Below are positions 7,777-17,633 of a DNA stretch of 64,000 nucleotides, piece after piece; positions within the stretch are counted from its first letter, which is position 1; every line of letters starts with the position of its first letter. The translations under genes and the position numbers were made by a program. The stretch is from positions 124,001 through 188,000 of the forward strand of contig NZ_BOVP01000003.1 in assembly GCF_018403745.1 (NCBI RefSeq), given 5' to 3'. The notes below the pieces were generated by a model. That model made no database searches, was not told where the DNA came from, and saw only the letters and a program-made list of their open reading frames with translations. This DNA is from Lactococcus formosensis. Its GTDB lineage: Bacteria > Bacillota > Bacilli > Lactobacillales > Streptococcaceae.

Positions 7777-8876
7777 GTAAAAATCTCCTTTTTCACGGTG
7801 TAATGCTCAAGTGCTGCTTGATTGATAGATGCACCCAAGCCCTTGCCACGCGGTCTGTTCATCTTGCCTTCAATAAATTTAATCTCTGGTACGATTAAAT
7901 CTTCCGTAAAATAATAGGACGAATCTGACAAATCCCCGGGCATGGCATTGTCGCTTAAAGTGGCCAGTTGTGTATGCAATATCTTGGAAATACCACTTTC
8001 GACCATACTGCCAATCCAGAAGGAAATGTTATTTTTCCGGCAAAAGGCGATAGCTTCTTTTGTTTGATAAAGTCCACCTAAGCGGCCAATTTTGATATTG
8101 AGCATGGTTTTCCCCTTAAGTTGAGAAAGGGTCTGTAAATCACTCCAACTTTGGACATTTTCATCAAAACAGATAGGTGTTGAAAGCTGCGGAAGAATGT
8201 CTTTATAATCTTCGAGATTATCAGTAGCAAAAGGCTCTTCAATGCAGACAAGTGCAAATTGATCGAGCTTTATCAGCGCTTCGATATTTTCAAGGGCATA
8301 AGAGCGGTTGGCATCAACAGCCCATTGGAGCTGAGGATAATGCTCCACAGCATATTGGACGCGTTCAAAACCATCTGTGGGCTTAATTTTAAGCTTTATT
8401 CTTTCCACACCTTGGGCGATTAAGGCTTCGATTTTTTCAGGAAGCTGCTCAAAAGGCATATCGCCCAAGACGGCCCCACGGGATAAAGTTTCTGTCAATG
8501 GCTCAGGAAATAGGGCAGCGATTGTATTTTTTCCTTGAGCTTTGTAATAAAGATCCAACAGGGCATTCTCCAAACCTGCCATTGCCATCGGTAAGGGCTG
8601 CTCAAAAAACTCATGAATCTCAAAGGGATGTGTGAAGTTTGCTGTTATTACTTTTGGAATGTAAGTCTGCGACAAGCATTCCCATGAGCTGTCAAATGTT
8701 TCTTGCGTGTAGAAAGGTGTGGTGAAGCTTACGCATTCACCATACCCTTGATGGCCGGTTTCGTCTTCGGCAATGATAATAATGGTGTCACGTTGCTTCA
8801 GCTCACCTTTGGCTGTCTTGAAGTTAAACTTCATCGGAAGTTGGACGTGATTCAAACTAATCGATCTAAGCTTCAT
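7773..8876 (-). CDS. menC: o-Succinylbenzoate synthase MenC
   Basis: An enolase-superfamily dehydratase of 367 residues that makes o-succinylbenzoate from SHCHC. It has the paired lysines of KLKIK, the metal ligands in DANRSY, EEPF and DENVQSW in the right order, and a late lysine in NIKIGRLGG. It overlaps menE by 11 bases upstream and menI by 4 bases downstream. It is of the divergent menC type common in Firmicutes, related to N-acylamino acid racemases, so some promiscuity is possible. Confidence 0.93.
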   Translation of the reverse strand: MKLRSISLNHVQLPMKFNFKTAKGELKQRDTIIIIAEDETGHQGYGECVSFTTPFYTQETFDSSWECLSQTYIPKVITANFTHPFEIHEFFEQPLPMAMAGLENALLDLYYKAQGKNTIAALFPEPLTETLSRGAVLGDMPFEQLPEKIEALIAQGVERIKLKIKPTDGFERVQYAVEHYPQLQWAVDANRSYALENIEALIKLDQFALVCIEEPFATDNLEDYKDILPQLSTPICFDENVQSWSDLQTLSQLKGKTMLNIKIGRLGGLYQTKEAIAFCRKNNISFWIGSMVESGISKILHTQLATLSDNAMPGDLSDSSYYFTEDLIVPEIKFIEGKMNRPRGKGLGASINQAALEHYTVKKEIFT

Positions 8877-10218
8877 GTTTTAAATTTTTCCTAAGGATTT
8901 TGCCTGAGGCATTTTTGGGTAGAGCATTCATTTTGATAATCTGACGGGGAAGTTTATACTTGGCCAGACGTTGACTCAAAAAGCTTGTAATTTCTTGTAT
9001 ATCGGGCGTCCCAGCGTAGAAAAGAAGTGGCACTTGGCCCCAAGTCTGATCTTCCTGCGGGACAAGCGCACATTCGACAATTCCCTCTAAGCTATAGAGT
9101 AAATCCTCAATCTCTTTGGGATAAATATTTTCTCCACCGGAAATAATGATATCTTTACGACGATTGAGAATATAAAGGAAATTGTCCTTATCAAGATAGC
9201 CAATATCCCCTGTGTTGAATAGATGAACGTCCTCTCGATTAAGATAGCCTTTCATGAGCATTGGCGATTTTAGATGTATTTCGCCAGCCTGATCAGCATC
9301 AGGATTAAAAATTTTAATCTCCACGCCAGGAAGTGCTTGACCGACAGAAGTCAGCTTGTCCGGATGTTCCAAAATGTTGAAGGTAACAGATTGGGAAAAA
9401 GTTTCGGTCATCCCGTAAGTCTTGTAGACAGGTAGACCTTGTGCAAAACATGCCTGTATCAAAGGTTGGGGAATAAATTCCCCCCCTAACAAGAGAACGC
9501 GAAGACTTTTGGCAGCAATTTTTTCATGAACACGTTTAAGCATGGTCGGTACCATGGAAACCATATTGACCGAGCAGTTATTAATCAGATTGATCAACTC
9601 TTCCTCATCGAAAGAAGCACGTATGGTGGCCTGGGTGGCATTATAGAGGCTGCGCATGATGATGGATAGACCACTGACATGAAACATGGGGAGAACGACA
9701 AGCCAGTTGTCTTCTGGAAGAACGCCCATGGTTGCTGCAGAAGCAGCCACATGTGCCGAAAGCATTTTCCAAGTGATAGGTACTGATTTGAACTTTCCAG
9801 TTGTCGCACTGGTGTTCATGATCACAGCAATCTTCTCTGGCGCCGGCTGCCAATTGAGCACAGCTCTGCTGGTTTCTAAAGAATGGATATCAGAGAAAGA
9901 CAAGTCTGCTGGATAGGTTTGCTGGTCCGAAGCAATCAGCAGTTCCACATCAAGTTCAGTCAGTTGCTCTCGAATTTCATTAGCTGTAAGATGGGTGTTG
10001 AGCAAGAGGACTTCCTTATCCAAAGCCAACAGCGCAAAGAGCACAATTGCCATCTCTGGCGAATTTTCTGAAAGAAGAGCTAGGCGGTTGTGCCTAGCTG
10101 TTTCTTTGTTTAAATGTTGGGCTGTCTGAACAGTTTTATCGTAGACTTCTTTAAAAGTCAGTTGATTTAAGAAAAGTTTATTTGGCGATTTTTCAGCCTG
10201 TTCTTTTAACCATTTCAT
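8866..10218 (-). CDS. menE: o-Succinylbenzoate-CoA ligase MenE
   Basis: An ANL-superfamily acyl-CoA synthetase of 450 residues that activates o-succinylbenzoate to its CoA thioester. Visible motifs are KTYGMTETFS, FNTGDIGYLD, the hinge NRRKDIIISGGENIYPKEIE, and the C-terminal catalytic lysine region PKNASGKILRK. The ATP-binding loop is unusual: it reads TSATTGKFKSV where most family members have TSGTTGKPKGV. The gene starts 3 bases after the menB stop and overlaps menC. Confidence 0.93.
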   Translation of the reverse strand: MKWLKEQAEKSPNKLFLNQLTFKEVYDKTVQTAQHLNKETARHNRLALLSENSPEMAIVLFALLALDKEVLLLNTHLTANEIREQLTELDVELLIASDQQTYPADLSFSDIHSLETSRAVLNWQPAPEKIAVIMNTSATTGKFKSVPITWKMLSAHVAASAATMGVLPEDNWLVVLPMFHVSGLSIIMRSLYNATQATIRASFDEEELINLINNCSVNMVSMVPTMLKRVHEKIAAKSLRVLLLGGEFIPQPLIQACFAQGLPVYKTYGMTETFSQSVTFNILEHPDKLTSVGQALPGVEIKIFNPDADQAGEIHLKSPMLMKGYLNREDVHLFNTGDIGYLDKDNFLYILNRRKDIIISGGENIYPKEIEDLLYSLEGIVECALVPQEDQTWGQVPLLFYAGTPDIQEITSFLSQRLAKYKLPRQIIKMNALPKNASGKILRKNLKHEA

Positions 10219-10221
10219 AGC

Positions 10222-11064
10222 TTATGGGAATTTAGGGAATTGATCAAAGTCAGGTTTGCGTTTTTCTTTGAAAGCATCGCGCCCTTCTTTGGCTTCATCG
10301 CTGAGGTAGTACATGAGCGTTGCATCACCAGCAAATTGTTGCAAGCCAGCAAGTCCATCAGTTGCAGCATTCATTGAGCCTTTAAGCATACGAAGTGCCA
10401 TTGGTGACAAGGCAAGCATTTCTTCGGCCCATTTAACTGTTTCGTCTTCAAGTTGATCAAAAGGTACAACAGTGTTTACCATGCCCATATCCATTGCTTC
10501 TTGTGCAGTGTATTGACGGCAGAGGAACCAGATTTCACGTGCTTTCTTTTGACCAACCATAGCAGCCAAGAGTCCAGCACCATAACCAGCATCAAAAGAA
10601 CCGACACGTGGGCCTGTTTGACCAAACTTAGCATTTTCAGAAGCAATTGTTAAATCACAAACGATATGGAGAACGTGGCCACCACCGATAGCAAAACCGT
10701 TGACCATAGCAATAACAGGTTTTGGTGTGATACGGATTAAGTGTTGCAAGTCTAAGACGTTAAGACGAGGGATTTGATCTTCACCAACATAGCCACCGTC
10801 GCCACGGACTTTTTGGTCGCCGCCAGAACAGAAAGCTTCCTTATCTTCACCTTGACCGTGGTTAGCACCTGTCAAAACAATGACACCAACAGAAGTGTCG
10901 TCACGTGCCACAGTAAAGGCATCGATAAGTTCCACCACTGTTTTAGGACGAAACGCATTACGTACTTCAGGACGATTGATCGTAATTTTTGCAATACCGT
11001 TATAAGTTTCGTAGATGACATCTTCGTACTTGCGGTCTAAAGCAAGCCAGTTATATTTTGACAT
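10222..11064 (-). CDS. menB: 1,4-Dihydroxy-2-naphthoyl-CoA synthase MenB
   Basis: A crotonase-fold enzyme of 280 residues that closes the second ring of the menaquinone nucleus. It contains the oxyanion-hole and substrate-loop segments [37 protein letters not shown] and FDAGYGAG, with the C-terminal [15 protein letters not shown] typical of MenB. A good ribosome site (AAAGGAGAC) sits 7 bases before the ATG. The 31-base gap from menH is the largest inside the operon. Confidence 0.96.
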   Translation of the reverse strand: MSKYNWLALDRKYEDVIYETYNGIAKITINRPEVRNAFRPKTVVELIDAFTVARDDTSVGVIVLTGANHGQGEDKEAFCSGGDQKVRGDGGYVGEDQIPRLNVLDLQHLIRITPKPVIAMVNGFAIGGGHVLHIVCDLTIASENAKFGQTGPRVGSFDAGYGAGLLAAMVGQKKAREIWFLCRQYTAQEAMDMGMVNTVVPFDQLEDETVKWAEEMLALSPMALRMLKGSMNAATDGLAGLQQFAGDATLMYYLSDEAKEGRDAFKEKRKPDFDQFPKFP

Positions 11065-11095
11065 AATTTGTCTCCTTTTTTTGTTTATTTATTCA

Positions 11096-11923
11096 TTATA
11101 GCATGGCTGAGTCATGCAAATGTGTCTTTAAGATTAAATTAAAATGTTGAGGTAGTTCCAGATGTACATTATGCCCTGCGCCCTCCACAATCAGACTTTG
11201 CGCTTTTGGATAAGTACCGATTTGTTCAGCGATTCGTTTATATTTTTGATCCAGAGCTCCAGTGATATAGTTTAGGGGTAAGTTTAAATCTGGGAGCTTA
11301 TCTGAAATGTCTGGAAGCTTTCCTTGGCTGGTAGCACGTAAAGTTTGGGCCAGGGCATGAGGTGCATTTAGGGCGCGACTGGACCAGATTTTATATTGCT
11401 CTTCCTGAGAAAGATTTTGTTGACTTTGGAAGATGGGGAGCGCGCCCCAATAATTTGCAAACCATACAGCGCCGTTTTCCTCGATTTGTTCAGCCAAGTG
11501 AAGATCAGCTTGGAGACGTTTTTCACGTTGATTACTGTCAGCTATGCCAGGGGCAGCTGATTCAATGATAAGTTGTTCAATGGGCTGTTCAGGAAAGTTC
11601 AGTGCAAATTGCAGTGCAATCCGTCCACCCATGGAATAGCCCAGTAAGCTGTAGCTTTTTTCTTGAAAAAGGTTTTGAATGATTTGTCGGAGCTGTTCAC
11701 AAATGTTTACCAAACGGTAAGCATCAAGTTGTTCCGGCTTGCTGGACTTTCCATGTCCCACAAGGTCTAAAGCAAAGATTTGGTAGCCTGGTATATCTAA
11801 AGCATCCCAAGTCGAAGCAGACTGGCTAAAACCATGTAAGGCTAAAAGGGGCTTACCTTGACCATGGATTCGGACATGAAAGTTAAGTGAGTCAATCTGG
11901 ATATATTTATCTTCAAATAGCAT
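11096..11923 (-). CDS. menH: 2-Succinyl-6-hydroxy-2,4-cyclohexadiene-1-carboxylate synthase MenH
   Basis: An alpha/beta-hydrolase-fold protein of 275 residues. The family features are [15 protein letters not shown] near the N-terminus, the nucleophile elbow [15 protein letters not shown], an acidic strand ([11 protein letters not shown]) and the terminal histidine in [11 protein letters not shown]. In the men operon it eliminates pyruvate from SEPHCHC to give SHCHC. The start overlaps the end of menD by 11 bases, indicating coupled translation. Confidence 0.9.
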   Translation of the reverse strand: MLFEDKYIQIDSLNFHVRIHGQGKPLLALHGFSQSASTWDALDIPGYQIFALDLVGHGKSSKPEQLDAYRLVNICEQLRQIIQNLFQEKSYSLLGYSMGGRIALQFALNFPEQPIEQLIIESAAPGIADSNQREKRLQADLHLAEQIEENGAVWFANYWGALPIFQSQQNLSQEEQYKIWSSRALNAPHALAQTLRATSQGKLPDISDKLPDLNLPLNYITGALDQKYKRIAEQIGTYPKAQSLIVEGAGHNVHLELPQHFNLILKTHLHDSAML

Positions 11924-13559
11924 AAGTCGTATATTTTTTGTGCAAGTCTAAGCTCACATCCTTGTCCGTTTTTATTTCCAAAAGATGAATCCCCGGTTGC
12001 GCAAAACTTTGACTGAATTGGCTTTCAAAGTCTTGATAATCTTCCACGAGATGATAATCCAGCCCCACCAATTGCGCTAAGCCTCCAAAATCTAAACCGT
12101 GTGGTGTTGAGAACAGGTAGTCAAAATGCGGTTGCCCCTTTTGCGCCAAATGGTGGAAGATTCCGCCACCGTCATTGTTGAAAAGGACGATAGTCAAGTT
12201 GAGCTGATGTGTTTTACCAACGATTAAGCCATTGATATCGTGAAGCATAGAGAGATCACCGGTTAAGAGGACCGTAGGTTGTCCGCCCGTAGATATACCT
12301 AAGGCGGTTGACTCTTGTCCATCAATACCGTTGGTACCGCGGTTTCCTAAAAGACGAACAGTGGCTTGACGACTGCGCCAAAAATAATCAACATCGCGTA
12401 TGGCCATCGAGTTAGAAATCAGAAGCTGTGCTTGTTCTGGAAGAAGGTCTTGCAGGCTTTGAACATAACGTCCTTCAAAAGGTGCAGTTTCCTCTTTAAC
12501 TGTATCGAGTTTTTGGCGCATGGAGTGCTGATAGTCTTGCCACTGCTTGAGTGCCCTTTTACCAGAAGTTGAAGGTTGAACTGCTTCACAAAAAAGTGCT
12601 GCATCAGCCTGAATAACCTGTGTCGTTGTCTGACTTGGATTGCGATAATCAAGCGCCGAATCAACTTGGATATATTCTGCCTCAGGATTGTGAGCAATTA
12701 ATTGTAAAACGCGTTTCGATACAGGAATTTGACCAAACTGAAGGAAACAGTCCACTTTAAGTGTGCTGAGGATCTCTGGTTGTGTAAGAAAAGCATCATA
12801 AGCATCAATGATATTGGGATGGCTAAAATTACGTAAATTAGACAAAGGATCCGCCAAGATAGGTGCGTGTATCTTTTCTGACAGGTCTAAAAGTGCTTTT
12901 TGATAATCCGAGTTACTATCAGGTCCTGCGAGAATAACCGCATTGCCGCTTAATTCAGGAAGCATCTGCGGCTGAATTTTCCCTTGACTGAGAGAGAAAG
13001 GCTTGCGACCTTTTTGGTAATGTTCCGGGTTGAGTTCTGGAATCAAAGGCTCACCGATAGGCACATTGATTTGTACGGCAGCAGCGGGAACATTGGTAGA
13101 TGCCATATAGGCACGTTGTGCGACCTTACGTGGATAAGTCCAGAAATTATTAATATTGGGATGACTTAACTCTTCATAATGGTTAACGAATTTGCCAAAG
13201 TAATCCGCCTGATTTACGGTTTGCGCAGCGCCCACAAATTGCAAATCATTGGGCCGATCCGCGCTCAAAATAATCAGAGGTACACGACTGTGTTTCGCTT
13301 CAGTAATGGCGGGTAGATAGTGAGCAGCAGCAGAACCAGAAGTACAGATAAGAACTACCGGACGTTGTTGAGCTTTGGCTATACCAAGGGCAAAAAAAGC
13401 AGCCGAGCGCTCATCAATATTGACATAAGTGTCATATTTGCCATACTCTTCAAAAAGCATGGCAAGAGCTGTTGAACGTGAACCCGGGCTAAATACAGCT
13501 TCACGTACGCCTAGATTGAAAAATTCATCAACAAGTGGTGCTAAATATTCATTGTTCAT
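11913..13559 (-). CDS. menD: SEPHCHC synthase MenD (thiamine-diphosphate enzyme)
   Basis: The 548-residue protein condenses isochorismate with 2-oxoglutarate and releases CO2. The N-terminal motif [12 protein letters not shown] and the ThDP glutamate region ([17 protein letters not shown]) are followed by the C-terminal pyrophosphate domain with [32 protein letters not shown] and [11 protein letters not shown]. It begins 2 bases downstream of menF and overlaps menH, so the men genes form one tightly packed transcript. Confidence 0.96.
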   Translation of the reverse strand: MNNEYLAPLVDEFFNLGVREAVFSPGSRSTALAMLFEEYGKYDTYVNIDERSAAFFALGIAKAQQRPVVLICTSGSAAAHYLPAITEAKHSRVPLIILSADRPNDLQFVGAAQTVNQADYFGKFVNHYEELSHPNINNFWTYPRKVAQRAYMASTNVPAAAVQINVPIGEPLIPELNPEHYQKGRKPFSLSQGKIQPQMLPELSGNAVILAGPDSNSDYQKALLDLSEKIHAPILADPLSNLRNFSHPNIIDAYDAFLTQPEILSTLKVDCFLQFGQIPVSKRVLQLIAHNPEAEYIQVDSALDYRNPSQTTTQVIQADAALFCEAVQPSTSGKRALKQWQDYQHSMRQKLDTVKEETAPFEGRYVQSLQDLLPEQAQLLISNSMAIRDVDYFWRSRQATVRLLGNRGTNGIDGQESTALGISTGGQPTVLLTGDLSMLHDINGLIVGKTHQLNLTIVLFNNDGGGIFHHLAQKGQPHFDYLFSTPHGLDFGGLAQLVGLDYHLVEDYQDFESQFSQSFAQPGIHLLEIKTDKDVSLDLHKKYTTYAI

Positions 13560-13561
13560 TT

Positions 13562-14698
13562 TTAAAGTGCCTCGAGTATTGTTTTTAATTTTATCTTTGT
13601 TTCATCAAATTCAGCTTGACAGTCTGAAGCGGCAACAATGCCGCAACCGGCATAGGCGTAGCAAGTTTTCCCATCAAATAGTGCTGAACGAATGGCGACG
13701 ATGAGTGTTCCATCTCCTTGAGCATCGATTAGACCTAAAGGTGCCGCGTAAAGTCCGCGTTCATGTTTTTCATTGGCACGGAGGAAGTCAAGCGCAGCTT
13801 TACTAGGTTGTCCGCCCAGTGCTGGTGTAGGATGAAGGTGCTTGGCCCAATCAATTAAGGAATTGGATGTATCAACCGTCGATAAGAGTGTTCGAAGATG
13901 AAAGACATTCTTCAAAGCCACTATCCCCGTTTCCCCTATCTGAACATGGGGTGACTTCTCTAACATCTTGTCCTTAATCTTTTGGACAACAATTTGGTGT
14001 TCATGAAGATTTTTCGGGTCTTGAAGTAAGCGAGTGTCGCCATGAGCGAGGGAACGGGGAAAGGTTCCAGCTAAAGCATAGCTCAGAATATGATTACCTT
14101 CTTTCTGGACCAAAATTTCAGGTGAAGCACCAAGAAATGTTTTACCAGCTTTATGATAAGCAAAAATAAAAGCTGAAGGGTTATTTTCTATCAACCGCTC
14201 AAGAATTGTCTCAATCTTAAAAGTCTGCTCACTCGTAAATTTAATTTGACGAGAAGCTACGATTTTGATTGTTTTGCCATGCGCAATATTTTCCTGTAAC
14301 TTTTGGTAAAGACTTTGCCATTCTTGATAATCCGAAGCTTCTTCTGTATAGCTGTTGGACAGTTTACTTCCCTTTTCGTCCGTAATTTCTGGGAGAGAAT
14401 CACAGGACAAAACATAAGACTCTGTAGGTGTCTGTACAAAGTAATGCTTAAAAGCGACAATCTCGTTTCCGAAATCTTGCCAAAGCTCATCATTTACTTC
14501 ATCAAAAAAACTCTGGCTGTAAAAAACGTAAGGATAGTTTGCGATATCTTGTTCTTGCACAGCTTGCAAGCGTTGACTGGCAATAATCAACGTTTGCTTT
14601 TGGCTATCGTACCAAAAAAAACGCTCACTAGGGTCAGGGAAAGCAGACCAAAAGGCAAGCGGGTGCTCTAATTTGAGATTTATCCGTCTATAGTTCAT
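13562..14698 (-). CDS. menF: Isochorismate synthase MenF
   Basis: A 378-residue chorismate-binding enzyme, first step of menaquinone synthesis. The C-terminal catalytic domain shows [43 protein letters not shown] and [22 protein letters not shown], as in MenF and related enzymes. It is the first gene of the operon. Its ATG lies only 9 bases after a TATAAT with no ribosome site between, suggesting a leaderless or nearly leaderless message. Confidence 0.94.
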   Translation of the reverse strand: MNYRRINLKLEHPLAFWSAFPDPSERFFWYDSQKQTLIIASQRLQAVQEQDIANYPYVFYSQSFFDEVNDELWQDFGNEIVAFKHYFVQTPTESYVLSCDSLPEITDEKGSKLSNSYTEEASDYQEWQSLYQKLQENIAHGKTIKIVASRQIKFTSEQTFKIETILERLIENNPSAFIFAYHKAGKTFLGASPEILVQKEGNHILSYALAGTFPRSLAHGDTRLLQDPKNLHEHQIVVQKIKDKMLEKSPHVQIGETGIVALKNVFHLRTLLSTVDTSNSLIDWAKHLHPTPALGGQPSKAALDFLRANEKHERGLYAAPLGLIDAQGDGTLIVAIRSALFDGKTCYAYAGCGIVAASDCQAEFDETKIKLKTILEAL

Positions 14699-14707
14699 AG
14701 TAATGAA

Positions 14708-14716
14708 ATTATATCA
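14708..14716 (-). promoter_or_regulatory. menF promoter, extended -10
   Basis: Reading on the minus strand, TGATATAAT (-10 at 14713-14708) stands 9 bases before the menF ATG. The predicted start site near 14701 leaves a 5' UTR of about 3 bases. No convincing -35 is seen. Confidence 0.6.
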
Positions 14717-14734
14717 CAGATAGCAGAAGTAACG

Positions 14735-14743
14735 TGATATAAT
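14735..14743 (+). promoter_or_regulatory. Promoter of the acetyltransferase-spxR-pde2 operon
   Basis: An extended -10 TGATATAAT (-10 at 14738-14743), divergent from and only 24 bases away from the menF -10. The two transcription units therefore share a very compact control region. Confidence 0.6.
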
Positions 14744-14778
14744 AGGCTTATTAAAAATAAGAATCTGGAACAGTGAGA

Positions 14779-15348
14779 ATGAATATCAATGTAAAACTTG
14801 CGGAACACCAAAAGATTGAAACCAACAGGCTATGGCTTCGTCCTTTTGTCATGTCTGATGCAGCCGATATGTTTGAATATAGCTCTGATGCAAGCAATCT
14901 TCAATTTGTTTTTAATTCCCATCCAAATCTTACACATACCAGCTTTGTCATAGCCAATCGTTTCATGAAAGAGCCCTTAGGTAAATGGGCAATCGAACTA
15001 AAATCAGAGCAAAAAATGATTGGTTTGATTCAGTTTTCAAAGCTGGTTGAGCAAAAGGGTACAGCAGAGTTGTCCTATGTGCTTCACAAAAAATATTGGA
15101 ATCAAGGTCTGATGACTGAAGCGCTCGCTTCTGTAACCCAAGTTTGTCTTAAAGAGCTTGGACTGAAGCAACTTGTGCTTAATTGTGATCGGGAAAATCT
15201 CAGCTCGATACGGGTGGCTCAAAAAGTAGGCTATAAGCGAATTGGCCGTTTTAAAGGTAGCACACAATACAATAAAGGACGCATCTCTGAATTCGAGGAG
15301 TTTGCTATTAAAAAAGGAAATCAAGTCTTAGGAGTATCTCATGTCTAA
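14779..15348 (+). CDS. RimJ/RimL-type GNAT acetyltransferase
   Basis: An acetyltransferase of the GNAT_3 group. It opens IETNRLWLRPFVMSDAADMF, typical of ribosomal-protein and small-molecule N-acetyltransferases. The acetyl-CoA region YVLHKKYWNQGLMTEALASV and the late NLSSIRVAQKVGYKRIGRFK are also present. The ATG at 14779 is preferred over a GTG 6 bases earlier because GGAA lies 8 bases upstream of it. The stop overlaps the start of the next gene. The substrate cannot be told from sequence. Confidence 0.85.
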   Translation: MNINVKLAEHQKIETNRLWLRPFVMSDAADMFEYSSDASNLQFVFNSHPNLTHTSFVIANRFMKEPLGKWAIELKSEQKMIGLIQFSKLVEQKGTAELSYVLHKKYWNQGLMTEALASVTQVCLKELGLKQLVLNCDRENLSSIRVAQKVGYKRIGRFKGSTQYNKGRISEFEEFAIKKGNQVLGVSHV

Positions 15349-16621
15349 ACACGAAGAAATTCTCACTTATATAGAAAAACTTGACATTGGAAAGCAAGTC
15401 AGTGTCCGTAGTATCGCTAATCGTTTAAAAGTAGCAGATGGCACAGCTTATCGTGCTATTAAAGAAGCAGAAAATCGTGGATTGGTTGCTGTTAATGACC
15501 GCTCAGGTACTGTTCGAGTATCGGTAAAAGGACAAAAACGTAACCATAAGTTGACTTTCGGAAAAATTGCTGAAATTGCCAATGCTGAAATCTTGGGGGG
15601 ACATGCTGGTCTTGAGGTTGAATTTAGTCGTTTTTCCATCGGTGCCATGCAGCCGGAAAGTGTGAAAAAGTTTTTGATGAAAAACAGTTTGATGATTGTC
15701 GGTGACCGTAAAGACATTCAGAGTATGGCTCTGCATGGTCAAAGTGCTGTGCTTGTTACAGGTGGTTTCGATGTTGATCAAGATGTTATTGATTATGCAA
15801 ATGAGATGGGCATTCCGCTTATGCGCGCGACTTACGACACCTTTACAGTTGCAAATCGTATCAGTCATGCTTTAGCAAATGAATTAATAAAAAAAGATAT
15901 CATCACAGTAGCTGAAATTTCCCACGATCATCGCCCTGCATTACGTGAAGAAGATACGGTAAAAGACTTTATGGAGTTGATGAAACGGACCAATTTAAGC
16001 CGTTTTGTGGTAGTTAATCCTCATCGTGTAGTTGTTGGCGTGGTCAGTATGCGTGATATCGCTCATAAAAGTCTAGACACGCAGATTAACAAGCTGATGA
16101 ACTATCCCGCTGTTGCCAAGCAAAAAATGACGGTCGCGAGTATTTCACAAAAGATGATTCATGAAGGTTATGACATCATGCCGATCGTGAATAAGGATTA
16201 CACCTATGCTGGTGTGGTGACCAAGTCTGAAGTGCTAGAAAGTCTTCAAAGAAGCCAAGAAGAAAGCCAAGTGACACATACCTTTAGTGAAGACATGTCC
16301 AGTAAGATTAGTGAAAAAGGTTCTGCTTACACCGTCATGGTTGAACCGCTCATGGTCAATAATGTCGGAAATATTTCAAGTGCTGCTCTGAGTGAGATTG
16401 TCGCAATCGTCGTTCAAAGAACACTTGACAAAAGACGGCGCAGAAATGTTATCCTAGAGTCAATGAATCTCAACGTGATGGGCACGGTCGCGATTGATAA
16501 TCTCTTGGAAATTTATCCCAAAGTCATCAACGAGACCCGTTTAGGCGCGGTTGTAGATATTGAAATTTATTATGTCAATAACATCATCGCTAAAGCAGTT
16601 GTGAATCTACAAATTACATAA
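15341..16621 (+). CDS. spxR: HTH-DRTGG-CBS-hotdog regulator, SpxR-like
   Basis: A 426-residue multi-domain regulator: N-terminal winged-helix (residues 1-65, SVRSIANRLKVADGTAYRAI), a DRTGG domain (about 75-175), two CBS modules (about 190-310; VVGVVSMRDIAHKS, YAGVVTKSEVL) and a C-terminal hotdog fold (about 330-420). This order is that of SpxR of Streptococcus pneumoniae, which controls spxB, and YtoI of Bacillus. CBS and DRTGG domains usually bind adenine nucleotides, so an energy- or nucleotide-sensing repressor or activator is likely (inference). It is co-transcribed with a DHH phosphodiesterase. Confidence 0.88.
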   Translation: MSKHEEILTYIEKLDIGKQVSVRSIANRLKVADGTAYRAIKEAENRGLVAVNDRSGTVRVSVKGQKRNHKLTFGKIAEIANAEILGGHAGLEVEFSRFSIGAMQPESVKKFLMKNSLMIVGDRKDIQSMALHGQSAVLVTGGFDVDQDVIDYANEMGIPLMRATYDTFTVANRISHALANELIKKDIITVAEISHDHRPALREEDTVKDFMELMKRTNLSRFVVVNPHRVVVGVVSMRDIAHKSLDTQINKLMNYPAVAKQKMTVASISQKMIHEGYDIMPIVNKDYTYAGVVTKSEVLESLQRSQEESQVTHTFSEDMSSKISEKGSAYTVMVEPLMVNNVGNISSAALSEIVAIVVQRTLDKRRRRNVILESMNLNVMGTVAIDNLLEIYPKVINETRLGAVVDIEIYYVNNIIAKAVVNLQIT

Positions 16622-16632
16622 GGAAAAAAATA

Positions 16633-17556
16633 ATGAAAGAAATACTTACAAAAATCAAAGAATACGACACGATTCTCATTCATCGCCATAAAAATCCGGA
16701 TCCAGATGCGTTAGGTTCTCAGTGCGGTTTACGTGCTATCTTAAGAGCAAATTTCCCAGAAAAGAAAATCTATGCTGTTGGGTATGATGAGCCAACACTT
16801 ACTTATTTGGCTGAGATGGACCAAGTGGAGCTGGAGTCGGGAACAAAATACCTCAGTATCATCTGTGATACAGCAAATACACCACGGATTGATGATGAAA
16901 GATGGATGCAGGCAGATTATGTGATTAAAATAGACCATCATCCAAATGATGATGCCTACGGAGATTTACGTCTTGTTGAGCCAGACCGCAGTTCGGCTTC
17001 GGAGATTATTACGGATTTCGCATTGAACCATGACTTAGCTTTAAATAAAGAAGCAGCACGTTTGCTTTATGGTGGAATTGTTGGAGATACGGGGCGTTTC
17101 CTTTATCCAGCAACCTCAGCGAAAACACTCTATCTTGCAAGTAAGCTTGCAGAATTTGACTTTGACCGTCCAGCTTTAGGGCGAGAAATGACCTCATTTG
17201 ATATGAAAGTCGCGCGTTTGCAAGGATATGTTTACGAAAATCTTGAAATTTCCGAAAATGGTGCAGGGCGTGTAATATTAAGTAAAGAGGTTTTGGAAAA
17301 ATTCAACTTACGCGATGCCGAAACATCAAGCATCGTAGGCACACCAGGCAGCATCCGCGATGTAAAGTCATGGGCGATTTTTGTGGAACAAGCAGACGGA
17401 CACTATCGTGTACGGATGCGTTCAAAAACCGTACCCATCAACGAAATTGCTAAAAAGCACGATGGAGGTGGACATGCTTTAGCTTCCGGCGCCAACTCAT
17501 ATTCTTTGGAAGAAAATGAGCAAATTTGGCAGGAGTTGCAAGATAATTTGGGATAG
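16633..17556 (+). CDS. pde2: DHH/DHHA1 phosphoesterase (NrnA/Pde2-like)
   Basis: A soluble 307-residue DHH-family enzyme. The metal ligands appear in IHRHKNPDPDALGSQ, ICDTANTPRID, KIDHHPNDD and GDTGRF, and DHHA1 ends in GGGHALASGA. Relatives degrade nanoRNA, pAp and pApA, and in streptococci Pde2 finishes c-di-AMP breakdown. Together with GdpP at 21.7 kb this gives the cell both steps. The ribosome site is AAGGAAA. The gene follows spxR by 11 bases and ends at a strong terminator. Oligoribonuclease NrnA is an alternative name. Confidence 0.9.
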   Translation: MKEILTKIKEYDTILIHRHKNPDPDALGSQCGLRAILRANFPEKKIYAVGYDEPTLTYLAEMDQVELESGTKYLSIICDTANTPRIDDERWMQADYVIKIDHHPNDDAYGDLRLVEPDRSSASEIITDFALNHDLALNKEAARLLYGGIVGDTGRFLYPATSAKTLYLASKLAEFDFDRPALGREMTSFDMKVARLQGYVYENLEISENGAGRVILSKEVLEKFNLRDAETSSIVGTPGSIRDVKSWAIFVEQADGHYRVRMRSKTVPINEIAKKHDGGGHALASGANSYSLEENEQIWQELQDNLG

Positions 17557-17591
17557 AAGCTTTTTGAATAACTTGTATTAAAGATAATGTT

Positions 17592-17627
17592 AAAAATCCT
17601 GACGGTACTTATACCGTCAGGATTTTT
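17592..17627. terminator. Bidirectional terminator between pde2 and the repeat lipoprotein
   Basis: A 16-bp perfect stem AAAAATCCTGACGGTA with its complement and a CTTA loop. The A- and T-ends serve transcripts arriving from both strands. Confidence 0.92.
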
Positions 17628-17633
17628 AAGTGT

